Of a stretch of 28,531 bases of DNA, positions 4,708 through 12,291 are shown piece by piece. Position 1 is the first letter of the stretch. Each line of letters begins with the position of its first letter. The stretch is from a virus: positions 1 to 28,531 of IMG/VR virus record IMGVR_UViG_3300039456_000034; one strand, written 5' to 3'. The notes under the pieces are model-generated. The model saw only the letters and a program-made list of their open reading frames with translations. It was not told the DNA's origin and made no database searches. A program made the translations under genes and the position numbers.

Positions 4708-5117
4708 TGCCAATTAATCCAAGCGAGGCCATCAGGCACAGACTTGCATCGGACCCGGTGGCGGTCATTCTTGGTGTCGTGCGCGGTTATTACCATCTGC
4801 GCGCTGGCGAAATGATTGGGCCCAGCCGTGCGCGGCGCCTGGCTTGGCCGCGCCAGATCGCCATGGCGTTGGTGCGGCAGCGGGCCAATTGCAGCCTGCC
4901 AGAGATTGGCCGGCGCTTTGGCGGGCGGGATCACACCACTGTCATGCATGCGCTGCGCGCTGTTGCGGATCGGCGCAAAGCGGATCCGCGGTGCGCCGCT
5001 GAATTTGTCGAAATTGAACGCCGGGTCGAGATGGCCCTGGGGCGATCCTATGTCCGGCGTGAACACATCTGGGGCAGGCCGTTTGTCTCTGTTAGAGGGG
5101 AAGGGTGTGCCAAATGA
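4707..5117 (+). CDS. DnaA domain IV-like DNA-binding protein
   Basis: A 136-residue protein that matches only the C-terminal DNA-binding domain of the bacterial initiator DnaA. Residues about 24-110 carry the domain in order: YYHLRAGEMIG, then SRARRLAWPRQIAMALVR (basic loop and helix), then SLPEIGRRFGGRDHTTVMHA, the DnaA signature (about 63-82), then a helical tail. The AAA+ ATPase domain and Walker motifs are absent. ATG 4707 is preceded by GGAGGG (4692-4697); an upstream in-frame GTG is less likely. It would bind DnaA boxes, and a consensus box lies at 5885-5893. Roles could be phage origin recognition, recruitment of host replication proteins, or competition with host DnaA. Confidence 0.85.
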   Translation: MPINPSEAIRHRLASDPVAVILGVVRGYYHLRAGEMIGPSRARRLAWPRQIAMALVRQRANCSLPEIGRRFGGRDHTTVMHALRAVADRRKADPRCAAEFVEIERRVEMALGRSYVRREHIWGRPFVSVRGEGCAK

Positions 5118-5728
5118 ATGCTCATGCAAGCCATTTGCAGCCGGTCGATGCTGGCGGGTTGCCAGTTTATCCGATCGCGGTTGGGGAGCGGTTGGAAAGC
5201 CACTACTTTGTTGAATTTCATTATCAGCGCTGGTTGACAAGCGACACGCGGCTGCTGGCTGACCTTGAGGTTCGGTCAGTTTTCCTTGATCTAATCTGCC
5301 TTGCCCAAACGCAATCCCCGGTCGGCACGTTGCCAACCAATCCCAAGCTGCTGGCAAAGCTGGTCGGGCTATCGCAGGAAGTATTTGATGGGCTGTGCAA
5401 GCGCGAAGTCGGCCCGCTGCACAATTGGGCACCATGCCTGTGTGATGGGGTTCAGCGGCTGCATCACCCCGTGGTGACCGAAATCGCTCTGAAGGCGGTC
5501 AATTCCAAAAAACGCAATGCGGCCGCCAATGCCAATGATCGCGAACGCAAACGCTTTGCCAGCATCCGAAAGATCCTTGTACGCGATATTCCAGGCGGTG
5601 CCCGGTTTGCAGAGAGCCAGTCTATGGTTGAGCAGATCAGTGGTTGGATAGAGGGCGAGTATCCTGGCGGCAGTTGCACGGTGACGCGGGTGAAGGAGGC
5701 GCTGAATGCCTTGTCCGCGCGTGAGTGA
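5114..5728 (+). CDS. Putative replication protein (DUF1376-like)
   Basis: A 204-residue protein read from ATG 5114, which overlaps the stop of the DnaA-like gene; the upstream GTG at 5105 is less likely. The N-terminal two thirds (about 25-130) has Trp-Leu-Thr-Ser-Asp-Thr-Arg, a conserved helix, a TLPTNPKLLAKLVGLS segment and HPVVTEIALKAV, a layout resembling winged-helix replication proteins of the DUF1376 type. The C-terminal part is basic (KKRNAAANANDRERKRF at about 136-152). Its position after the DnaA-like gene and directly before the iteron/DnaA-box patch supports a role in replication initiation. The family assignment is tentative. Confidence 0.6.
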   Translation: MNAHASHLQPVDAGGLPVYPIAVGERLESHYFVEFHYQRWLTSDTRLLADLEVRSVFLDLICLAQTQSPVGTLPTNPKLLAKLVGLSQEVFDGLCKREVGPLHNWAPCLCDGVQRLHHPVVTEIALKAVNSKKRNAAANANDRERKRFASIRKILVRDIPGGARFAESQSMVEQISGWIEGEYPGGSCTVTRVKEALNALSARE

Positions 5729-5730
5729 TT

Positions 5731-5893
5731 TTCTTCCAGAAATCTTCCGCCGGAAGAAAACGGAATTCCGCCGGAAGATTTTGGAAGTTTTTTTTCTTCC
5801 AAAAAACGCGGTTCTGAAAGGAGAAGAGAAGAAAATGATAATGAAAAGATAACCGTTGGCGTGACGAAATTAGCCGGTTTCGGCTGTGGATAA
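5731..5893. other. Candidate phage replication origin
   Basis: A non-coding patch between two early genes. It holds two exact 13-bp direct repeats TTCCGCCGGAAGA (5745-5757 and 5766-5778) spaced 21 bp, two helical turns. Each contains the near-palindrome TTCC-GCC-GGAA. Further CTTCC/GGAAG half sites flank them (5733-5737, 5783-5787, 5796-5800). An A/purine-rich stretch follows (5801-5850). A consensus DnaA box in reverse orientation, TGTGGATAA, lies at 5885-5893. Iterons, an AT-rich stretch and a DnaA box beside replication genes are origin hallmarks; the assignment is inference. Confidence 0.55.
5885..5893 (-). promoter_or_regulatory. Consensus DnaA box (TTATCCACA)
   Basis: The plus strand reads TGTGGATAA, the exact complement of TTATCCACA, the high-affinity DnaA box. 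I saw no other exact box in the window. It overlaps the possible GTG start at 5886, and the phage encodes a DnaA domain IV protein 770 bases upstream. Confidence 0.6.
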
Positions 5894-6503
5894 GTGGGAA
5901 AGAGCAGAGAAAAGGTTCGGGGCTATGGGGTCAACAGACCTGAAGGAAGCAAAGAAGCGGGTCAGGGCGCATCTGGTGGATCCTCTGCTGCGATTGGGGT
6001 TGCGTCGGCCATCGGGAATGACGGTTAAGCAGTTCGATGAAATGGTCGATGAGCTGTGCGGGCGGTTGTCCTACATGACGGCATTGAACCTGGACGCCTT
6101 GGCAGAACAGGCAGCAGTGCGACCTAGTGGCCGGGATGGGTCGCGGTTTCCGATTGCTGCCAAGATCCTCGCATGGGCGGCGGAGATCCAAAGGCCTGAG
6201 GATACCGCCTCGCCCCTGATGATTGCAGTGTTTTCCGGGCCGATCGGTCAGGAGGCAGTGGCAGAAGATTGGGCGCCTGAATTGCTGTCGCATATACGAA
6301 AGTACCGGACATGGCCAAAGTCACCAGACTTGGCCGCCATCAAGGGGCGGGCTGATGATGCGCGGCGCAGGATTGCCAAGGCGCAGGAACTGGCGGGCCG
6401 TGGTTTTGTTGCCTCGCCAGAAGATCAGAGGCTGAAAGAGATGCGTGGCAAGGCGGCTCAAAGGTGCCGCCGGATACTGCAGGAAATTGAGGTGCAGCAA
6501 TGA
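5886..6503 (+). CDS. Early operon hypothetical protein, helical
   Basis: A protein of 205 residues if read from GTG 5886, or 192 from ATG 5925. The second start is better placed behind AAAGG (5911-5915), while the GTG has no ribosome site and overlaps the DnaA box; the extra 13 residues (WERAEKRF) still look protein-like, so both are kept. The product is largely helical, basic at both ends, with a Lys/Arg-rich C-terminal helix (about 150-205). It overlaps the next gene by four bases. Its location beside the candidate origin suggests a replication accessory role, such as a loader, but no helicase or loader motif is visible. Confidence 0.6.
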   Translation: MDKWERAEKRFGAMGSTDLKEAKKRVRAHLVDPLLRLGLRRPSGMTVKQFDEMVDELCGRLSYMTALNLDALAEQAAVRPSGRDGSRFPIAAKILAWAAEIQRPEDTASPLMIAVFSGPIGQEAVAEDWAPELLSHIRKYRTWPKSPDLAAIKGRADDARRRIAKAQELAGRGFVASPEDQRLKEMRGKAAQRCRRILQEIEVQQ

Positions 6504-7279
6504 ATGAGCAGGTGGTGATTGTAACCTCGGCTGGGGTGGCCCGATTGCAGGATGAGGCGGTTCGGATTGCCGAGATCAAGGCGCGTGGGTCTGTGCCGGT
6601 CGAGTGTGGCCCTGCTATCCCTATGGCTCCAGGCCGAGGCCCCATGATGCGCTTCACCCCGCGCGAAATGCGCCAGACCGAAGGCGGTGGCTATGTCTCC
6701 ATTAAGACAGGTGAGGCGGGACGGGATGCGGCACGGGTTGCAGATGCGTTCGATGCGATGGAGCGGGCTTCACTAAAGGCGCATCGGGCGGCAGAGGTCA
6801 GGCGGGCCTCGGTTGGACAGGATCCGCAAGCCTATAGCGCATTGTTCACGCCGGGGCAGATCAGCGTGGCGCGCGACTATGCGGCGCTGGTCGAGCGGGT
6901 CACAGCGTCGGGCGTCAAATGTTCGTCTCTTGAGGCTGTTCATTCCGGCGGTGCCGGTGGTGGTGATCGAGAGGCTGCGATTTTTCGGGACTTCCAGAGA
7001 TTGCGGGCTTTGCATCGCCGCATTGGCGATGGGCTGGCAAAGGAGGTTAGACGCATCCGGCCATCAAAGAATGGTGGGGTGAAGCGCCGGGCCATCTATG
7101 TTCGTCGGTTGGTGGATATGGTTTGCCTCGGTGACATGTCAATTCTTCAGGTTCTTCATTCGCATGGATGGTCAAAAGATGGTGGCGCATCAAAGGCTTT
7201 ACGGCTGTCTCTCTGTTCGGCTCTTGATCGAATGCAGGGATATGATTTGGCCAAAATGAAAAAGGGTGTTGACACTTAA
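6500..7279 (+). CDS. Putative late regulator or antiterminator
   Basis: A 259-residue protein, last gene of the early operon. The N-terminal 100 residues are low in structure cues. The C-terminal third (about 190-250) is basic and contains RRAIYVRRLVDMV, then MSILQVLHSHGWS, then a helix ending LDRMQGYDL, a pattern resembling a DNA-binding helix-turn-helix. The gene sits directly before a terminator (7314-7346) and the late operon, where Q-type antiterminators or late activators are found. Function is inferred from position and the HTH-like segment; there is no confident family match. ATG 6500 overlaps the previous stop. Confidence 0.6.
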   Translation: MNEQVVIVTSAGVARLQDEAVRIAEIKARGSVPVECGPAIPMAPGRGPMMRFTPREMRQTEGGGYVSIKTGEAGRDAARVADAFDAMERASLKAHRAAEVRRASVGQDPQAYSALFTPGQISVARDYAALVERVTASGVKCSSLEAVHSGGAGGGDREAAIFRDFQRLRALHRRIGDGLAKEVRRIRPSKNGGVKRRAIYVRRLVDMVCLGDMSILQVLHSHGWSKDGGASKALRLSLCSALDRMQGYDLAKMKKGVDT

Positions 7280-7313
7280 CCCACCCGCAGAGCATGAATA
7301 GTGCATCATCTAC

Positions 7314-7346
7314 AAAAGCGCCCACGGGAAACTGGCGGGCGCTTTT
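7314..7346. terminator. Strong hairpin terminator before the late operon
   Basis: Perfect 10-bp arms AAAAGCGCCC (7314-7323) and GGGCGCTTTT (7337-7346) with a 13-base loop. The A and T ends make it work in either direction. It separates the early operon from the HNH and terminase genes. A TTGACA (7269-7274) lies upstream, inside the end of the previous gene, but no good -10 is seen. Confidence 0.7.
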
Positions 7347-7382
7347 GCGTTGGTGGCTTTCAAACAGAGTTGGGATTACCCG

Positions 7383-7763
7383 ATGGCGCGACTAAAGATC
7401 TGCGTTGCTGCAGGTTGTGATGAGTTCGCATTGCCTGGGCTGTCGCATTGCGAAGAGCACGAGGCTGCGCGCAAGGCAAAGCTGAAGACGCGGCGCGCGG
7501 TGGCGCAGACCTCGCCAGCGGCCATTGCGGCTCGGCGTTTGTATGCAGATCCGAAATGGAAAGCCGCGCGACTGGTTCACTTGCGCGCCAATCCGATCTG
7601 CGCTGATTGCGATGAGCTGGGCGTGGTCGAGGCGGCAACGGATGTGGATCACATCATGCCGCACAAAGGCGATCGAAAACTGTTTTGGGATCGCAAGAAT
7701 TGGCAGAGCCTTTGCCACTCTTGTCACAGCCGCAAGACCGCGCGTGAGGTGTTCCACCGATAA
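7383..7763 (+). CDS. HNH endonuclease
   Basis: A 126-residue HNH nuclease read from ATG 7383; an upstream in-frame GTG at 7350 would start inside the terminator loop region and is less likely. The N-terminal segment has a Cys/His cluster (CVAAGCDEF, then HCEEHE), suggesting a zinc site. The HNH core follows: CADC (about 78-81), VDHIMPHKGD (about 92-101) with the DH pair, then LFWDRKNWQSLCHSCH with the catalytic Asn and the final zinc Cys pair. In HK97-like phages an HNH protein next to the terminase genes assists DNA packaging and cos cleavage, which fits its location here. Confidence 0.85.
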   Translation: MARLKICVAAGCDEFALPGLSHCEEHEAARKAKLKTRRAVAQTSPAAIAARRLYADPKWKAARLVHLRANPICADCDELGVVEAATDVDHIMPHKGDRKLFWDRKNWQSLCHSCHSRKTAREVFHR

Positions 7764-7765
7764 GG

Positions 7766-7789
7766 GGGGTATCTCAAAACTGAGGCCCC
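7766..7789. repeat. Hairpin in the HNH-terminase gap (cos candidate region)
   Basis: GGGG-TAT-CTCA (7766-7776), loop AAAC, TGAG-G-CCCC (7781-7789): a GC stem with small internal asymmetry. It begins the 109-base non-coding gap (7764-7872) between HNH and small terminase genes. In HK97-type phages cos usually lies in this position. No cohesive-end sequence can be named from sequence alone. Confidence 0.35.
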
Positions 7790-7872
7790 ACAATACAAAC
7801 CGGACGGATAACCTTTTTTTACGCGACCGGGAAATTGGAGAGAAAAACCCACTTTGAGAGGAGGGATGAGAA

Positions 7873-8331
7873 ATGAAGGGACGCAAGCCGGATCTGCAAA
7901 ATGTCATCCCCATGAAGGGGGATATCCAAAGAGAAATACCGGCGGCGCCGGACTTCATGGATGATCTCGCCCGTGATGTCTGGGATGAGCTGGTGCCGGA
8001 ACTGGTGAAGAAAGAACGGATGGAACTGCTCTTCAAATATCAGTTTGCGAGCTACTGCGTGGCGGTGTCAAATTTCATTTCCTCTACCAATACGGTGGCG
8101 ATGGAAGGCCAGTTTTATGACACTGGCAAGGGGCGCAACGGCAATCAAAAGCGCAAGCATCCAGCGCTGACCTTGCAGGAAACGGCGGCAAACACGATGC
8201 GGAGAGAGGCTGCTCTGTTTGGTTTGAGCCCAGTGGATGAGGCTCGGCTGGGGGCTGGAAGCCAAGGCGAGTTGTTTGATCAAGTAATGGCGCAGCTGAA
8301 TAAACCTACTGGAACCAATGGAACCAATTGA
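7873..8331 (+). CDS. Terminase small subunit, P27 family
   Basis: A 152-residue DNA-recognition subunit of the packaging motor. It has the P27/Terminase_4 layout: a basic start with Lys-Gly-Arg-Lys-Pro, a Pro-rich linker, a helical core (about 32-75) with DVWDELVPEL, then a G-K-rich turn and KHPALTLQETAANTMRREAALFGLSPVDEARLG (about 96-128), the family's characteristic end. ATG 7873 has a GGAGG ribosome site eight bases upstream. It overlaps the large-subunit gene by 14 bases. It probably binds the cos region just upstream. Confidence 0.85.
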   Translation: MKGRKPDLQNVIPMKGDIQREIPAAPDFMDDLARDVWDELVPELVKKERMELLFKYQFASYCVAVSNFISSTNTVAMEGQFYDTGKGRNGNQKRKHPALTLQETAANTMRREAALFGLSPVDEARLGAGSQGELFDQVMAQLNKPTGTNGTN

Positions 8332-9985
8332 CCACCCTGTCAGCCGCTATGCGCTGGGGGTTGTTGAGGGGGATCTGGTTGCGGGCGATCTGGTGCGGAT
8401 GGCCTGCGAGCGCCACCTGATGGATCTGGAAACCGGGGCCGATCGCGGGCTGTTTTTTGATTGCCAGGCCGCCAGCCGGATTATCAACTGGGGCGGCATG
8501 CTGCAGCACACAACCGGGCCGATGGCTGGCCAGCCTCTGAAGCTGGAACCCTGGCAGGAATTTAGGCATGGTTCTGTCTTTGGCTGGAAGCGATCGGAAA
8601 CCGGTCTGCGGCGGTTCCAGTCGACCTATCACCAGGTGGGCAAGAAGAACGGCAAAACCACGGATACGGCGGTGCCGATGCTCTATACCCAGTTGTTTGA
8701 TGGTGAGGCGGCGCCGCAGGGCTATTGCGCGGCGACCACCAAGAACCAGGCGGGGCTGCTATTCAAAGAAATGAAGCGGATGATCAAGCGATCACCGCTC
8801 TTGCGCGAATTCATGGATGTCTCACGCACCGCGATCGAGACGAACCAAACAGACGGGCTGATTGCCTGTCTGAGCCGGGACGGTGATTCCTCGGATGGGA
8901 TTAACCCCAGCTTTCTGGCGCGCGACGAAATGCACCGCTGGACCGATCGCGAACTGGCGGACACGATTGTTGAGAGCATGATCGCACGTGCGCAGCCGAT
9001 CGATTGGGTGATCACCACGGCGGGGCAAGACCGCGCATCGCTCTGCGGTGAGCTGCGCGACTATGGCGAAAGTGTGCTGCGCGGCGGCGTCGAGGATGAT
9101 GCCTTTTTTGGCTACATCGCAGAGCCGCCCGCAGATTGTGATCCGGCGGACCCGCAGTTCTGGGCCATGGGCAACCCCAATCTGGGGGTGAGCAAAAAGA
9201 TCGATGCGATGCAGTCGACGCTGAAAAAGGCTCTGGCGATCGCGGGGCGCATGCCCAACTTCAAGCGCTTTCACTTGAACCTCTGGACTGAAGGGGCAGA
9301 GACCTGGATTGCGCGGGATATCTGGGACAAGGGCATGGCCAGCGCGCCGTTTGACATAGAGCGCATGTATGGCCGCAAAGCCTGGGTCGGGCTGGATCTG
9401 TCCAACAAGATCGACACTACGGCGATTGTGATCGCGGTGCCAGTTGATGGGCTGATCTACCTGGTCGCCTTCACCTTCCTGCCAGAAGGGCCCAAGGGAT
9501 TTATTCAGCGGGCGCAATCGGAAAAGCGGGAATATGTCGGCTGGCGTGATCAGGGGTGGCTGGAGATCCACAAAGGCGGAACCATTGATGAGGATGAGCT
9601 GGCCACCCGGTTGGAATGGATCCGCCAGCACTTTGATCTGCAGGAAGTGGCCTATGACCCCTGGGGCATGAAGTATCTGGCCGACAAGCTGGACAAGCGC
9701 CGGTTTCCGATGGTGGAGCATCGGCAGGGCTATCAGTCGATGTCAAACCCGATGAAGCGGTTTGAAGAGAAGGTCATGGAAAACAAGATCCGCCACGGCG
9801 GCAATCCCATGCTGGCCTGGCAGGTTGGCAATGTGCACCGGGATGAGGACGCCTCGGAGAATGTTAAGCCGAACAAAAAGAAATCATCGGGCCGGATCGA
9901 TGCGGCTGTGGCCGCGATTATGGCGCTGGGGCGCGCCGAGGCGGGCGAACAGAAACGTAAAGCACGGGAAGTTGAAGTGGTATGA
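8318..9985 (+). CDS. terL: Terminase large subunit, HK97-type
   Basis: A 555-residue packaging ATPase and nuclease. ATPase domain: a deviant Walker A VGKKNGKT (about 107-114) and Walker B ending in ARDE (about 201-204, Asp203-Glu204), with an ITTAG coupling motif near 232-236. Nuclease domain: VGLDLS (Asp about 360) and AYDPWG (Asp about 447), plus a late Asp near the C-terminus (RIDAAVAA), the RNase H-like metal ligands. The length fits the Terminase_1 family. It pumps DNA into the prohead at the portal and cuts it with the help of the HNH protein. It overlaps the portal gene by four bases. Confidence 0.92.
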   Translation: MEPIDHPVSRYALGVVEGDLVAGDLVRMACERHLMDLETGADRGLFFDCQAASRIINWGGMLQHTTGPMAGQPLKLEPWQEFRHGSVFGWKRSETGLRRFQSTYHQVGKKNGKTTDTAVPMLYTQLFDGEAAPQGYCAATTKNQAGLLFKEMKRMIKRSPLLREFMDVSRTAIETNQTDGLIACLSRDGDSSDGINPSFLARDEMHRWTDRELADTIVESMIARAQPIDWVITTAGQDRASLCGELRDYGESVLRGGVEDDAFFGYIAEPPADCDPADPQFWAMGNPNLGVSKKIDAMQSTLKKALAIAGRMPNFKRFHLNLWTEGAETWIARDIWDKGMASAPFDIERMYGRKAWVGLDLSNKIDTTAIVIAVPVDGLIYLVAFTFLPEGPKGFIQRAQSEKREYVGWRDQGWLEIHKGGTIDEDELATRLEWIRQHFDLQEVAYDPWGMKYLADKLDKRRFPMVEHRQGYQSMSNPMKRFEEKVMENKIRHGGNPMLAWQVGNVHRDEDASENVKPNKKKSSGRIDAAVAAIMALGRAEAGEQKRKAREVEVV

Positions 9986-11262
9986 GGTTCTTTGGATGGG
10001 ATATTGCGCGCGGTTCAGATGAGACTGTTGTGCAGCGGGTCGAGCCGCCGGTGATGTCTGCCGAGGCCGCGACCTCTGGTACCATGGCACCAGAGCCTTG
10101 GCTGTCCGATATCGGCTGGGGCGGATCTGGTGGGCGGCTCGCGAAACATCTGCCGCGCGTCTCGCCCCAGCGGGGCGAACAGCATGCGACGGTGTTTGCC
10201 TGCTGCAACAATATCGCGGGGGATCTGGCCAAGGTGCCGTTGAAGCTCTGGCAGCGTAAAGGCGACGGGGAAGAGGTGCGGGTGCGCGATCACCCAGCGG
10301 CCTATCTGCTGAATGTCGAGGCCTCGGAGGGTGTGCCGGCCAAGGTGATGCGACTTGCTCTGATCTATGCCTGGGCGCTGCGCGGCAATAGCTATGCCTA
10401 TGGTCCTCGTGATGGCGGTGGCGAGCTGGAGCTGATCGAGATAATCAACCAGGATGCCTGCACGATGCTGCGCTCTGGCCGGTCGCGGTTCTATGATTTT
10501 ACCGATGGGGCAGACGTGCAGCGTCGCGCGCCCAGCCGGTCGATGGTGCATCTGCGCTATTTGGCGCTGGATGGCTGGACGGGCCGGTCTCCTTTGCAGG
10601 TCGCAACTGAGAGCGTTGGATTGGCTTTTGCCGGGCAAGAGGCGGCGGGCCGGTCTGTTTCTGGCGCCCATGCCAAGGCCTTTCTGAAACTAGGTGAAGG
10701 CTATGAAGACGATGCGGCGCGGACCCGCAATGCGCGGCGGCTCAAGGATCACATCACCAATCCGAACTCGGATGGCATTCCGGTTCTGGGGCCGGAGGAT
10801 GATATCAAAAGCCTTGATCTGACAGCGGCAGATCAGGAGCTACTGGCCAGCCGCAAGTTTGACCGCGAGCAATTGGCTGCAATTTACCGGATGCCGCCCA
10901 GCAAATTGCAGATGCTGGAAAACGGAGTGAAGGCAAACGGCGAACAGCAGGCGATCGATTATCTGACGGATTGCCTCTTGCACTGGTCGGGGTTGGCAGA
11001 GGAAGCCATGGCGATGTCGGTGCTGACGCGGGGCGAAAGAGATAGCGGCATGTTCCTGCGCCATGACTTTGGCGCTTTGCTGCAGCCCACAATCAAAGAT
11101 CAGATCGAGGCGGTGACCAAGGCGGTTGGCGGGCCGATCTATACCCCGAATGAGGGGCGCAAAAAGGTTGGGCTACCGGCCACGGAAAATGGCAACAAGA
11201 TGAACCCTGCGCCCAACATGACCCGCAAAGAAGAGGCAAAGCCGAAAGGAAAAGAGCAATGA
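9982..11262 (+). CDS. Portal protein, HK97 family
   Basis: A 426-residue protein of typical HK97-family portal length. Recognisable features are HATVFACCNNIAGDLAKVPLKLW (about 68-90), the loop NSYAYGPRDGGGELELIEI, VHLRYLALDGWTGRSPLQVA (about 191-210), a VLGPEDD/IKSLDLTAAD segment and the stem/crown region QLAAIYRMPPSKLQM (about 296-310). Twelve copies would form the ring at one capsid vertex through which DNA is packaged and to which the connector binds. It is coupled to terL upstream and to the protease downstream through ATGA overlaps. Confidence 0.92.
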   Translation: MRFFGWDIARGSDETVVQRVEPPVMSAEAATSGTMAPEPWLSDIGWGGSGGRLAKHLPRVSPQRGEQHATVFACCNNIAGDLAKVPLKLWQRKGDGEEVRVRDHPAAYLLNVEASEGVPAKVMRLALIYAWALRGNSYAYGPRDGGGELELIEIINQDACTMLRSGRSRFYDFTDGADVQRRAPSRSMVHLRYLALDGWTGRSPLQVATESVGLAFAGQEAAGRSVSGAHAKAFLKLGEGYEDDAARTRNARRLKDHITNPNSDGIPVLGPEDDIKSLDLTAADQELLASRKFDREQLAAIYRMPPSKLQMLENGVKANGEQQAIDYLTDCLLHWSGLAEEAMAMSVLTRGERDSGMFLRHDFGALLQPTIKDQIEAVTKAVGGPIYTPNEGRKKVGLPATENGNKMNPAPNMTRKEEAKPKGKEQ

Positions 11263-12182
11263 CAGTGACCACTATTGCAGCCCTGTTGGGGGCCGCGCCG
11301 CTGGCAATGTCCGAGCATGGATTGCCCATGTTGTCGATGGGGTTGCCAAAGGAAGAGGCTGTTTCCTCGGTTGATGTGTCAGCCATGGGTGGTGATGCGA
11401 TCAAGTTTGAACGTGGCCAGCGGTTTGCGGTGCATCGCGGCGTTGCCTTTGTTCCGGTGCGGGGCATCCTTACGCCAAACTCGGCCATGCTGGAGCGCTA
11501 TCTGGGCTGGGCCACCTATCACGGGTTGGCAGAAACCATGGCGGCAGTCACTGCCAGCGATGAGGTGCAGGCCACGGTGATGTTGTTTGACACGCCGGGC
11601 GGCTCAGTGATGGGCATTCAGGCCGCAGTGCAGGCGGTTCGCGCGGCAGTCTCGGTCAAGCCGGTGCATGGCTTGGTGCATCCGTTGGCGGCCTCGGCAG
11701 GCTACTGGCTGGCCAGCCAGTGCAGCGATTTGAGCGCCACCCCTGGCTCCTGGGTTGGCTCGGTTGGGACCATGGCCACAATGGCTCAACCAATGCAGCC
11801 GGGATCCGGTGGCGATCAAATCTTTATTCAGACCTCTGCCCATGCCGGGGCCAAGCGGCCTGACCCGTCAACAGATGAGGGCAAACAACTGACCCAGATG
11901 CGCCTGGATGAAATGGAAGGCGAATTCCTGGCGGGGGTTTCCGAGGGGCGCAAAATTTCCGTTGCAGATCTTCCTGGGCGGATGAGCCGCACGGATAATG
12001 CCGAGGATGGCGGCGACGTGTTTTGGGGAGCGGATGCAATCAGCCGCGGGCTGGTGGATGCAGAGGAAACCCTGCCTGATTTTCTGGGGCGCATCGGCGC
12101 GCTGTACGCTCCCAAACCGCGTGCCAAAACGCGGGCGGCCATGGCCCTGGCTGAAGCCGCCCAGGCGCAAGCTACCCTCTAA
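11259..12182 (+). CDS. S49-family head maturation protease
   Basis: A 307-residue protease of the SppA/S49 type found in HK97-like head modules. The oxyanion segment FDTPGGSV lies at about 110-117, the nucleophile Ser146 in LAASAGYW, the conserved GSVGT at about 167-171, and a Lys-containing segment AHAGAKRPD with Lys199 as the probable general base of a Ser-Lys dyad. The C-terminal part is helical with an Ala-rich tail. It would cleave capsid and scaffold-like regions during prohead maturation. It lies between portal and major capsid genes as expected. Confidence 0.88.
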   Translation: MTVTTIAALLGAAPLAMSEHGLPMLSMGLPKEEAVSSVDVSAMGGDAIKFERGQRFAVHRGVAFVPVRGILTPNSAMLERYLGWATYHGLAETMAAVTASDEVQATVMLFDTPGGSVMGIQAAVQAVRAAVSVKPVHGLVHPLAASAGYWLASQCSDLSATPGSWVGSVGTMATMAQPMQPGSGGDQIFIQTSAHAGAKRPDPSTDEGKQLTQMRLDEMEGEFLAGVSEGRKISVADLPGRMSRTDNAEDGGDVFWGADAISRGLVDAEETLPDFLGRIGALYAPKPRAKTRAAMALAEAAQAQATL

Positions 12183-12248
12183 AACTCACGATTAGTCACC
12201 GGCAACCTTGCCTGTGTTCACCTCGCGCATTTGCGGCGGGGCCAATTG

Positions 12249-12266
12249 GGCTGCGCTATTGCAGCC
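12249..12266 (+). repeat. Small hairpin before the capsid gene
   Basis: GGCTGC (12249-12254), six-base loop, GCAGCC (12261-12266), then TTTCC. It lies in the 109-base protease-capsid gap, 25 bases before the capsid start. It could be a weak terminator or an RNA processing or stability element for the abundant capsid mRNA. Confidence 0.3.
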
Positions 12267-12291
12267 TTTCCATGACGAAAAGGAAACCAAC

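Noticed and set aside
4683-5435. 250-codon leftward ORF opposite the DnaA-like gene
   Set aside because: The rightward frame has the DnaA signature; the leftward frame is a codon shadow rich in Pro, His and Arg.
5781-5802. TTGGAAG-T8-CTTCCAA as a terminator
   Set aside because: The T run is in the loop and A residues follow the stem rightward, so it is not a standard terminator; it is treated as part of the candidate origin.
8822-9721. 299-codon leftward ORF opposite the large terminase
   Set aside because: The rightward frame has Walker and nuclease motifs; this is an antisense shadow.
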